The notes beneath the pieces are model-generated. The model had not been told where the DNA came from and made no database searches. It saw only the letters and a program-made list of their open reading frames with translations. From the NCBI GenBank assembly GCA_017694765.1, contig JADIML010000147.1, forward strand, positions 1 to 31,674: a stretch of 31,674 nt of DNA. The letters are read 5' to 3'. Origin of the DNA: Candidatus Scybalomonas excrementavium. Its GTDB lineage: Bacteria > Bacillota > Clostridia > Lachnospirales > Lachnospiraceae. Positions within the stretch are counted from its first letter, which is position 1; each line of letters begins with the position of its first letter. Below, one piece after another: positions 8,827-16,128 of this stretch. A program made the position numbers and the translations under genes.

Positions 8827-8862
8827 AATGGGTTGTCGCACTTAAGTGCGACAACCCATTTT
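8825..8862. terminator. Bidirectional terminator, 38-bp perfect palindrome
   Basis: Arms 8825-8843 and 8844-8862 are exact reverse complements (19 bp; core GTCGCACTTAAGTGCGAC). It overlaps the pilin stop codon, lies 2 bases from the end of the convergent ABC gene, and has T-runs on both strands, so it should terminate both transcripts. Confidence 0.9.
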
Positions 8863-8864
8863 TC

Positions 8865-10751
8865 TTAATCTAATTCTAGTTTACCAGTGTAAAGCTGATA
8901 ATAAGTGCCTTTTAAAGCAAGAAGTTCATCATGAGTACCACGTTCAATAATGCGTCCATGATCAAGAACCATAATAGCATCGCTGTTACGGATAGTGGAT
9001 AAACGGTGGGCAATAACAAATACAGTACGTCCTTTCATTAAGTTATCCATACCTTTTTGTACAATGCTTTCTGTACGAGTATCAATACTTGAAGTTGCTT
9101 CATCAAGAATTAAAACAGGTGGATTTGCGATAGCAGCTCGTGCAATAGAAAGGAGCTGTCTTTGACCTTGTGATAATTCTTCACCATCGCCACTTAACAT
9201 TGTTTGATAACCATTTGGAAGCATGTTAATGAACTGATCGGCATGAGCAAGACGTGCTGCTTCGTATACTTCTTCATCCGTTGCATCTAATTTACCATAA
9301 CGGATATTTTCCATAATCGTACCTGTAAAGAGGTGAGTATCTTGTAATACAATACCGAGAGAACGTCTTAAATCCGCTTTTTTGATTTTATTAATATTAA
9401 TTCCATCATAACGGATTTTTCCATCTTGTACATCGTAAAAACGATTGATTAAGTTTGTAATTGTAGTTTTACCAGCACCAGTAGAACCAACGAAGGCAAT
9501 TTTTTGTCCCGGTTTTGCAAAAAGAGATACATTGTGTAATACCATTTTTTCATCGGTATAACCAAATGTCATATCATCAAAGCGTACATCGCCAGTGACT
9601 TCTGTATAAGTAACAGAACCATCTGCCTTATGAGGATGTTTCCAAGCCCAAGTTCCTGTACGTTCTTTACATTCTGTAAGAGTGCCATCTTTTGCTTTTT
9701 TTGCATTGACAAGAGTTACATAACCTTCATCGACTTCTGGTTTTTCATCAATCATTTTAAAGATACGTTCTGCACCAGCTAATGCCATAACGATTGAGTT
9801 GAACTGTTGGGCTACTTGCATAAATGGCTGGTTGAAACTTTTTGTAAATTGAAGGTAAGATGCCATAATACCGAGGGTGATTCCTCCAATGTTATAGACA
9901 GAAAGAATACCACCTACAACAGCAGTTAATACAAACTGTAAGTTTCCTAAGTTTCCGATAATTGGTCCCATCATATTAGCAAAACGGTTTGCATTAGAAG
10001 CTGCATCGAATAATTGTTCATTTAAGGCATCAAATTCTTCTTCAGAGACACGTTCATGGTTGAAGATCTTAATAACACGCTGTCCATTCATACGCTCTTC
10101 TACAAAACCAGTTACATCTGCTAGTGCTAACTGTTGACGTAAAAAGTATTTTCCACTATTTCCCCCAATTTTTCTTGTTACAAATAAGAGCAACGCAATC
10201 ATAAGAACAGAAAGAATAGTAAGTAATGGGCTTAACACAAGCATAGAGATAAAGGTAGCAATAACAGTAATGGTTGACATTAAAACTTGTGGAATGGATT
10301 GGTTGATCATCTGACGAAGTGTATCCGTATCGTTGGTGTAAAGACTCATAATAGAGCCATTTGTATTTTGATCAAAGTAGCGGATTGGAAGTGTTTGCAT
10401 ATGTTCAAACATATCATCACGCACTTGTTTTAAGACACCTTGTCCGATTTTTACCATTAAACGGCTATAAATAAAAGTAGCAAGAACACCAGAGCCAAAA
10501 ATACAAGCAAGTAGTGCTAAAGCACGATACAATTCTCCAAAGTTTGGATTTTCATGTCCAATTAAGGGAAGAATAAAGTCGTCTAATAGATAACGAAGTG
10601 AAAGAGAAACGGAAATAGAAGCAATAGAGCTTATAATAATACAGATAAAAACAGCAAAAAACTGTATTTTATAACGGCTTGTCACATATTGAAGAAGTCG
10701 TTTGGCTGTTTTTAATGTTTCTTTTGACATTTTTGGTTTTTGATTACTCAT
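8865..10751 (-). CDS. ABC exporter subunit B (catalytically competent half, MdlB/BmrA-type)
   Basis: The second half of a heterodimeric type IV ABC exporter. The start at 10751 (MSNQKPKMSK) is chosen because AGGAGG is about 8 bases upstream; the ATG at 10757 is too close to it. The 628-residue protein has six predicted membrane helices in residues ~30-330 and then an ATPase domain. Visible motifs are Walker A GSTGAGKTT at ~420, Q-loop VLQDTHLF, signature LSQGQRQ (non-canonical, ~525), Walker B VLILDEATSS with catalytic Glu, and switch His in VIAHRLSTI. A 40-residue insert with Trp, Lys and His lies between membrane and ATPase domains. The start overlaps the upstream subunit by 8 bases, giving translational coupling. 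Substrates could be drugs, peptides or lipids; regulation by the adjacent MarR suggests efflux of a toxic compound. Confidence 0.93.
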   Translation of the reverse strand: MSNQKPKMSKETLKTAKRLLQYVTSRYKIQFFAVFICIIISSIASISVSLSLRYLLDDFILPLIGHENPNFGELYRALALLACIFGSGVLATFIYSRLMVKIGQGVLKQVRDDMFEHMQTLPIRYFDQNTNGSIMSLYTNDTDTLRQMINQSIPQVLMSTITVIATFISMLVLSPLLTILSVLMIALLLFVTRKIGGNSGKYFLRQQLALADVTGFVEERMNGQRVIKIFNHERVSEEEFDALNEQLFDAASNANRFANMMGPIIGNLGNLQFVLTAVVGGILSVYNIGGITLGIMASYLQFTKSFNQPFMQVAQQFNSIVMALAGAERIFKMIDEKPEVDEGYVTLVNAKKAKDGTLTECKERTGTWAWKHPHKADGSVTYTEVTGDVRFDDMTFGYTDEKMVLHNVSLFAKPGQKIAFVGSTGAGKTTITNLINRFYDVQDGKIRYDGININKIKKADLRRSLGIVLQDTHLFTGTIMENIRYGKLDATDEEVYEAARLAHADQFINMLPNGYQTMLSGDGEELSQGQRQLLSIARAAIANPPVLILDEATSSIDTRTESIVQKGMDNLMKGRTVFVIAHRLSTIRNSDAIMVLDHGRIIERGTHDELLALKGTYYQLYTGKLELD

Positions 10752-12477
10752 CTTCATTTCCTCCTTTCGTTTGAGATTCATATACTTCACGATAAATAGC
10801 ATTTGTTTTTAATAACTCTTCTGAAGTTCCAATTCCATTAATTTTACCATCGTCAAGAACGATAATTTGATCCGCATCTTCAATAGAAGAAATACGCTGT
10901 GCAATAATAATTTTTGTTGTGTCTGGAATTTCTTCACGGAATGCTTTACGGATGAAAGCATCAGTTTTTGTATCAACAGCACTTGTGGAGTCATCGAGAA
11001 TTAAAATCTTTGGTTTTTTAAGAAGTGCTCTTGCAATACATAAACGTTGTTTTTGTCCACCAGATACGTTGTTACCACCTTGTACAATCATCGTATTATA
11101 CTTATCTGGGAACTCTTGAATAAAGGTATCTGCCTGTGCTAGCTTACATACACGTTGGATTTCTTCATCGCTGGCATTTTCATCACCCCAACGAAGGTTT
11201 TCATAAATTGTTCCAGAGAAAAGAACATTTTTTTGGAGAACCATAGATACTTGATCACGAAGGGATTCGAGCTCATAGTTGCGAACGTCAACCCCACCAA
11301 CTTTAATACAACCTTTTGTAACGTCATAAAGTCTTGGGATTAACTGAACTAATGTAGATTTTGAACTACCAGTTCCACCGATAATCCCAATGGTTTGTCC
11401 AGATTTAATATGAAGGTTGATTTGTTTTAAAGAAAGATTACCACCTTCACCAGCGTAGCTAAATTCTACATTCTCAAAGTCAATGGATCCATCTTTTACT
11501 TCCTTGATGGCATCTTTTGCATTTTGCATTTCAGGTACTTCACTAAGAACTTCTGTAATACGGTCTGTAGATGCTTCTGCAATCATAATCATAACAAATA
11601 CGAATGTTACCATCATAAGTGACATTAAAATTTGTAAAGCATAAATAACGATACTTGTAAGTTCACCAGGTTCCATGGTGCCAAATACAATCGCTTCACT
11701 ACTGATTAATACAAGAGCAAGAATAACAAGATACATAGTAAACTGCATAACTGGAGAGTTCCAAGCTACAATCTTTTCTGCCTTTATAAACAGTTTATAA
11801 ACAACAGAAGAGATTTTATGGAATTTATCAATTTCATGATTTTCTCTTACATATGCTTTTACAACACGAGAAGCGTTTACATTTTCTTGTACCGTATTAT
11901 TTAAAATATCATATTCATCAAACACTTTAATAAAATGTGGGTGAGCTTTTTTTGCAATAAAGATGAGAAGACCACCAAGGATTGGTACTGTTACTAAGAA
12001 TAATAAAGCAACATCTACGTTAATTTTAAGTGTCATAATCATAGATAAAATAATCATAAATGGTGCTCTAGAAAGAAGGCGAATACTCATCATATAAGCC
12101 ATTTGTACGTTTGTAATATCTGTCGTCATACGGGTAACAAGACTAGGGGTTGAAAAGTTATCAATATTTTTGAAAGAAAAGTCTTGTACTTTATAAAAAA
12201 TGTCATGACGAAGATTTTTTGCATAACCTGCGGCAGCAATTGCGGCATAGTTACCTGCTTGAACACCTAAAAAGAGGGCAAGCATTGTTAATACAACAAG
12301 AAATGATCCCATTTTAATAATGTAAGGGAGGTTGCCTTGCTGGATCCCAACATCAATAATTTTTGCCATCAAAAGTGGGATTAAAACTTCCATGAAAACT
12401 TCTAAAATAACAAAGATTGGAGCGAGAATAGATTCTTTTTTGTACTCGCGAATGGATTGAAAAAGTTTTCGATTCAT
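10744..12477 (-). CDS. ABC exporter subunit A (degenerate ATP-site half, MdlA/BmrC-type)
   Basis: The start at 12477 (MNRKLFQSIREYKK) follows AGGAGG by 6 bases; a longer frame to 12534 has no such site. The 577-residue protein has six membrane helices (to ~300) and an ATPase domain with Walker A GGTGSSKST at ~364 and a near-canonical signature VSGGQKQRL at ~467. Walker B reads ILILDDSTSAVD with Asp in place of the catalytic Glu, and the switch is IIAQRIS with Gln in place of His. These changes mark the subunit whose own ATP site is degenerate, as in TM287/288- and BmrCD-type exporters. It is the middle gene of marR-abcA-abcB and overlaps the next gene by 8 bases. The transported compound is unknown. 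Confidence 0.93.
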   Translation of the reverse strand: MNRKLFQSIREYKKESILAPIFVILEVFMEVLIPLLMAKIIDVGIQQGNLPYIIKMGSFLVVLTMLALFLGVQAGNYAAIAAAGYAKNLRHDIFYKVQDFSFKNIDNFSTPSLVTRMTTDITNVQMAYMMSIRLLSRAPFMIILSMIMTLKINVDVALLFLVTVPILGGLLIFIAKKAHPHFIKVFDEYDILNNTVQENVNASRVVKAYVRENHEIDKFHKISSVVYKLFIKAEKIVAWNSPVMQFTMYLVILALVLISSEAIVFGTMEPGELTSIVIYALQILMSLMMVTFVFVMIMIAEASTDRITEVLSEVPEMQNAKDAIKEVKDGSIDFENVEFSYAGEGGNLSLKQINLHIKSGQTIGIIGGTGSSKSTLVQLIPRLYDVTKGCIKVGGVDVRNYELESLRDQVSMVLQKNVLFSGTIYENLRWGDENASDEEIQRVCKLAQADTFIQEFPDKYNTMIVQGGNNVSGGQKQRLCIARALLKKPKILILDDSTSAVDTKTDAFIRKAFREEIPDTTKIIIAQRISSIEDADQIIVLDDGKINGIGTSEELLKTNAIYREVYESQTKGGNEDE

Positions 12478-12511
12478 AATATTCCTCCTATGTTTTATGT
12501 TGTGTGTTTCC

Positions 12512-12967
12512 TTAACAATCTGTAAGGTTCTCAAAAATTTTTAGGAGAACATTCTTACAAGATTTTAGTTCTTCCTCTGAAATTCCTTCTGTCATTTTTT
12601 GATCCCGTTCTATTATGTTTTCAATAATTTTATTTCTCAGATCCTCAGATTTTTTTGTAGGAACGAGACGTTTTAATCTGGCATCTTTAGAGACAGATTC
12701 TCGATAAAGAAAACCATTTTTTTCCATAAGTTGAATGATTCCAGTTACAGTAGAACGTCGAATCTGAAATTCATCTTCTACATCCTTTTGATAAATCTCT
12801 CGATGAAGAGATTCAAGAAGAATAAATTTTAAGACATGTTTTTGCATAGGCGTTAATCCAATGTCATCATCTGCTAAGATCTGGTGATGTTTTAACTTAC
12901 GAGAAATGATATGGATTAGCCTGGCCATCGGGATTTCTTTTAGAACTTTTTTTTCTTCTGACACCAC
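12512..12967 (-). CDS. MarR-family transcriptional regulator of the ABC exporter operon
   Basis: This 151-residue protein starts with GTG at 12967, six bases after AAGGAGG. The winged helix-turn-helix spans about residues 40-110: KDVEDEFQIRRSTVTGIIQL is the recognition-helix region and SKDARLKRLVPT the wing with the family's D-R-L pattern. The flanking helices form the usual dimer domain. MarR proteins are repressors that release DNA when a ligand binds. The gene is first in the operon, 34 bases upstream of abcA, and an inverted repeat overlaps the predicted transcription start at 13044-13057, so autorepression together with the exporter is likely. The ligand cannot be judged from sequence. 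Confidence 0.9.
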   Translation of the reverse strand: MVSEEKKVLKEIPMARLIHIISRKLKHHQILADDDIGLTPMQKHVLKFILLESLHREIYQKDVEDEFQIRRSTVTGIIQLMEKNGFLYRESVSKDARLKRLVPTKKSEDLRNKIIENIIERDQKMTEGISEEELKSCKNVLLKIFENLTDC

Positions 12968-13019
12968 AGCTCGCCTCCTTTACTTTTTTAAGAAATGCTA
13001 TGGTAAATGAAGTGGTAAG

Positions 13020-13046
13020 AACATTTTATCTAAAAAATAAAATGTT
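13020..13046. repeat. Inverted repeat in the marR leader
   Basis: Perfect 10-bp arms AACATTTTAT (13020-13029) and ATAAAATGTT (13037-13046) with a 7-base loop lie downstream of the marR promoter, within its transcribed leader. It may be a second regulator site or an RNA hairpin; it partly overlaps the operator at 13044-13057. Confidence 0.55.
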
Positions 13047-13057
13047 AGGTTGCTAAC
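13044..13057. promoter_or_regulatory. Putative MarR operator overlapping the transcription start
   Basis: GTTAG (13044-13048) and CTAAC (13053-13057) form a dyad with a 4-base centre (GTTG), the GTTAG-n-CTAAC shape common among MarR boxes. It begins about 7 bases downstream of the -10 hexamer of the marR promoter, so a bound repressor would cover the start site. Confidence 0.6.
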
Positions 13058-13063
13058 TATTTG

Positions 13064-13092
13064 ATTATAGGGAGTATTAAAAAAATTGTCAA
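13064..13092 (-). promoter_or_regulatory. Consensus sigma-A promoter of the marR-ABC operon
   Basis: On the minus strand the hexamers TTGACA (13092-13087) and TATAAT (13069-13064) are both perfect and separated by exactly 17 bases. The start is expected near 13057, inside the operator. Confidence 0.9.
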
Positions 13093-13113
13093 TAGAAGAA
13101 TTAAAATTTTGGA

Positions 13114-13144
13114 AAAAGGTGTCCCTAGCTGGGGACACCCTTTT
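13114..13144. terminator. Terminator-like hairpin between divergent operons
   Basis: An 8-bp GC-rich stem GGTGTCCC (13118-13125) with GGGACACC (13132-13139) is flanked by AAAAA on the left and CTTTT on the right, so it looks like an intrinsic terminator on either strand. It lies upstream of both the marR promoter and the proposed tad -10, so no gene inside the window needs it. Confidence 0.55.
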
Positions 13145-13168
13145 GTATGAATTTGTAAATAAGTGTCT

Positions 13169-13174
13169 TATAAT
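13169..13174 (+). promoter_or_regulatory. Possible -10 element of the tad operon
   Basis: TATAAT at 13169-13174 lies 38 bases before the GTG start at 13212. The best -35 (TTGTAT, 13143-13148) has a 20-base spacer, which is too long for a strong promoter, so an activator or a promoter further upstream is possible. Confidence 0.35.
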
Positions 13175-13211
13175 GGATGACATCAGGTAGATACAAGAAA
13201 GGAGGAGTGGT

Positions 13212-14144
13212 GTGAAACAGTATCAAGTAGTCATTTATGATGAAGAAATCGATTTTGCATTTTCTCTTATGAATTATATGAATGGATTAAAAGAGTTTCC
13301 GTGTATGGGAATTGCTTTTACTGATATGGAGAAAGTAAGGGAATATTGTAAGGAAGACAATCAAGTGGATTTGCTGTTACTGAACCAGAATGTAGAGTGG
13401 AATCCTATGGAAGAGTGTGCCAAAAGGATCCCTGTATTATGGCTCAATCAAGGACAGGATCTTGTTCACAAAAACAGTGTCTATAAATATCAATCGGCCG
13501 AGAATCTATTACAGGTCATTATACAGCAAATGGGTCAGCAAACACAGCAAAAAGAAAGATACGAAACAGATTCGTTTACTGTCTATGGGGTTTATTCCCC
13601 TATCGGTCGATGTGGAAAAACAAATCTAGCAAGGGCGATCTGTCAGTATCAACAGGGAAGAAGTCTTTATATTGGATTGGAAACGTATCAAAGTTTTGAA
13701 GAAGATACTTGTATGAGTCAAGAATTTTTATACAAGATGAAAGTTCATAGTAAATCGATGAAAGAACTACTTGAGCGTCTTGAAGAGGATGAATATAAGG
13801 TATCTTATATTCCGTCTGCATTATGTTATTTAGACTATAGAGAACTTGTTATGGAAGATATCCAATGGTTTTTAGAGCAGTTGCGACAGATGAACCTTTA
13901 TACAACAGTTGTTTTTGATATTGGAACTGGAAGTCTGTTTGATTTTCGTATTTTTTCTCTGTTCCATTATAATTTTGTTTTGACGTTAGAAGAAGAAAGG
14001 GAAAAGGAAAAACACTTTCGAACATTTATGAATCAGTCTTTCCAAACAATTTATCAAAATATACAATTTATCCAAGTCCCAAATGCTTCTTATGACAGTA
14101 TTAAAATGGAAGAATATGTGGTGAATCTTTTAAAGGGAGAATAA
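13212..14144 (+). CDS. tadZ: TadZ/CpaE-like P-loop ATPase of the Tad pilus system
   Basis: This 310-residue protein starts with GTG, six bases after AGGAGG (13200-13205). Residues 1-105 look like an atypical receiver domain (YQVVIYDEEIDFAFSLMNYM, then VDLLLLNQ). A MinD/ParA-like ATPase follows, with the P-loop SPIGRCGKTNLA at ~133 and a Walker B-like TTVVFDIGTGS at ~235. The leading Lys of the deviant Walker motif KGGxGKT is absent. TadZ/CpaE proteins place the Tad secretion machine at a cell pole or other site. It is first in the operon, three bases upstream of tadA, which strongly supports the call. Sequence divergence makes actual ATP hydrolysis uncertain. Confidence 0.8.
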   Translation: MKQYQVVIYDEEIDFAFSLMNYMNGLKEFPCMGIAFTDMEKVREYCKEDNQVDLLLLNQNVEWNPMEECAKRIPVLWLNQGQDLVHKNSVYKYQSAENLLQVIIQQMGQQTQQKERYETDSFTVYGVYSPIGRCGKTNLARAICQYQQGRSLYIGLETYQSFEEDTCMSQEFLYKMKVHSKSMKELLERLEEDEYKVSYIPSALCYLDYRELVMEDIQWFLEQLRQMNLYTTVVFDIGTGSLFDFRIFSLFHYNFVLTLEEEREKEKHFRTFMNQSFQTIYQNIQFIQVPNASYDSIKMEEYVVNLLKGE

Positions 14145-14147
14145 TGT

Positions 14148-15398
14148 ATGAATCAAATACAAGAACAACTACACCAAAAAGTTGTAAGTATATTGGACTT
14201 AACAGCAGAGATCAAGGATGAGACTGTTTATGAGGTTATTGATCGTGTACTGATAGAGCAAATAAAGACAGAATATCTTTCCATTCAAATGATGCAAAAA
14301 TTCAGAAAATCTTTGTTTAATTCGATTAGAAGGTTAGATGTGTTACAAGAACTTTTAGAACAAAAAGATATTACTGAGATTATGATTAATGGATATGATC
14401 ATATTTTTATTGAGAAAAAGGGAAAAATATTGGAATGGGAAGAAACGTTTTCTAGTAAGGAAAAATTTCATGATGTGATCCAACAAATCGTTTCAGGAAC
14501 GAATCGTGTTGTCAATGAATCATCGCCTATTGTAGATGCTAGGTTAGAAGATGGTTCGAGAGTTCATGTTGTATTAGAACCAGTTTCTTTAGATGGTTCA
14601 GCAGTGACGATTCGTAAATTTCCAGAAAAGGCAATGAATATGGAGGACTTAATGAAACTTGGAGCTCTCGATGAGAGAATGGCTAAAATGTTACAACTTT
14701 TAGTAAAAAGTGGAGCCAATATATTTATTAGTGGGGGAACAGGCTCTGGTAAAACGACTTTTCTGAATGCATTATCAGGTTATATTGAAGAGGATAAACG
14801 AGTTGTAACTATTGAAGACTCAGCAGAGTTACAGTTAATTGGTATGCCCAATCTCGTTAGAATGGAGAGTAGGAATGCCAATATGGAAGGTGGTAATCAA
14901 ATAACAATTCGACATCTATTAAAGGCATCGCTTAGAATGAGACCAGATTTTATCATTGTGGGGGAAATACGTGGAGAAGAAGCGCTGGATATGTTACAGG
15001 CTCTCAATACAGGGCATAGTGGTTTTTCTACTGGTCATGCAAATCATTCAAGTGATATGTTAAGCCGTATAGAGACGATGGTACTTATGGGGATAGATAT
15101 GCCTCTTCCAGCGATTCGAGCACAAATTGCTTCAGCCATTGACCTTATTATTCATCTAGGAAGGTTACGAGATCGCTCTAGAAAGGTACTAGAAGTCATA
15201 GAAATTGTTGGATATGAAGATGGTGTTATTAAAACCAATCCTCTTTTTTGGTTTGAAGAACAAAAGGAAGTTGAAGGGAAAATTCAAGGAGTATGGAAAC
15301 AAAAAGGGGTAATCACACAGAAAGAAAAGTTGGCTTTGGCAGGTCATTTAAAGAGTTATAAAAAACTAGAACAAGGAGAAGTAGAAGATGAAGGATAG
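14148..15398 (+). CDS. tadA: TadA/CpaF secretion ATPase of the Tad pilus
   Basis: The hexameric motor that powers Flp pilin assembly. The 416-residue protein has the PilT/VirB11-type layout: an N-terminal domain with ITEIMINGYDHIFIEKKG at ~78-95, Walker A GGTGSGKTT at ~194-203, the Asp box VVTIEDSAELQL, Walker B FIIVGEIRGEEALDML at ~265-280, and the His box NTGHSGFSTGHANHSSDML at ~287-305. All catalytic motifs are intact and the length is normal for CpaF. The start is ATG preceded by AAGGGAGAAT, four bases after the tadZ gene; the 3' end overlaps tadB by 11 bases. The gene is unrelated to the tRNA deaminase also called tadA. Confidence 0.95.
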   Translation: MNQIQEQLHQKVVSILDLTAEIKDETVYEVIDRVLIEQIKTEYLSIQMMQKFRKSLFNSIRRLDVLQELLEQKDITEIMINGYDHIFIEKKGKILEWEETFSSKEKFHDVIQQIVSGTNRVVNESSPIVDARLEDGSRVHVVLEPVSLDGSAVTIRKFPEKAMNMEDLMKLGALDERMAKMLQLLVKSGANIFISGGTGSGKTTFLNALSGYIEEDKRVVTIEDSAELQLIGMPNLVRMESRNANMEGGNQITIRHLLKASLRMRPDFIIVGEIRGEEALDMLQALNTGHSGFSTGHANHSSDMLSRIETMVLMGIDMPLPAIRAQIASAIDLIIHLGRLRDRSRKVLEVIEIVGYEDGVIKTNPLFWFEEQKEVEGKIQGVWKQKGVITQKEKLALAGHLKSYKKLEQGEVEDEG

Positions 15399-16128
15399 AA
15401 GGTCTTATGGTGTATTAAAGCAACAACTTTCTATATGGATTAAGGGTGCTTTCATTGGGGGAATTCTTATAGTTTTATTTTATAACTCGATCCTTGGTTT
15501 CTTTGTTCTCTTGCCATATCTGCCTGTGTATTATAAGAGAGAAAGAGAAGGAGAAAGGAAAAAAGAACAACAAGTATTGAGAAAAGAATTTGAGCAAATT
15601 ATTTCTCTGTTTACAAAGGGATTAGAACTTGGATATTCTTTAGAACACTGTGTGGAAACTGCAACTGAGGAATATGAACGGATGGTAGAAGAAAAAGATA
15701 GTTTTATGTTGTTGTATTTAAGACAATTTTTGAAAAAAATGCAAATGAATATACCAATTCAACAAATATTTGAACAGTTTGCAAAGGAAAGTGGTTTAGA
15801 AGAAGCAGAGAGTTTTGCTCAAATTATTGATACAGCTAGAAAAACAGGAGGGAATTTGCCAGCAATTTTAAGAAGAACAACGGAAGCAATGATAGAAAAG
15901 GAACAAGTACAAGAAGAAATTATTACGATGATGAGTGCAAAAAGAATGGAGCAAAAAGTTATGACAGCAATGCCAATTGGCATTTTAGCATATATGAGAA
16001 TAACTTCGGCTGGTTATATGGAGCCGTTGTATCATAATGTAATTGGAGTTGTAGTAGCCACCGTTGGATTATTTTTAATAGCAATCTCAATCGTTTGGAC
16101 AGAAAAAATTATTTCCATTGATATATAG
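15388..16128 (+). CDS. tadB: TadB inner-membrane platform protein (T2SF/GspF domain)
   Basis: The 246-residue protein has an N-terminal pair of hydrophobic segments (about 15-48), a cytoplasmic GspF/T2SF domain (FEQIISLFTKGLELGYSLEHCVE at ~67-90, IIDTARKTGGNLPAILRRT at ~147-165) and a C-terminal hydrophobic region (~190-240). The TGGNL motif is typical of TadB/TadC. TadB and TadC form the membrane platform under the TadA motor. The start has AAGGAG about 7 bases upstream and overlaps tadA by 11 bases; the end overlaps the proposed tadC start by 11 bases. Confidence 0.9.
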   Translation: MKDRRSYGVLKQQLSIWIKGAFIGGILIVLFYNSILGFFVLLPYLPVYYKREREGERKKEQQVLRKEFEQIISLFTKGLELGYSLEHCVETATEEYERMVEEKDSFMLLYLRQFLKKMQMNIPIQQIFEQFAKESGLEEAESFAQIIDTARKTGGNLPAILRRTTEAMIEKEQVQEEIITMMSAKRMEQKVMTAMPIGILAYMRITSAGYMEPLYHNVIGVVVATVGLFLIAISIVWTEKIISIDI

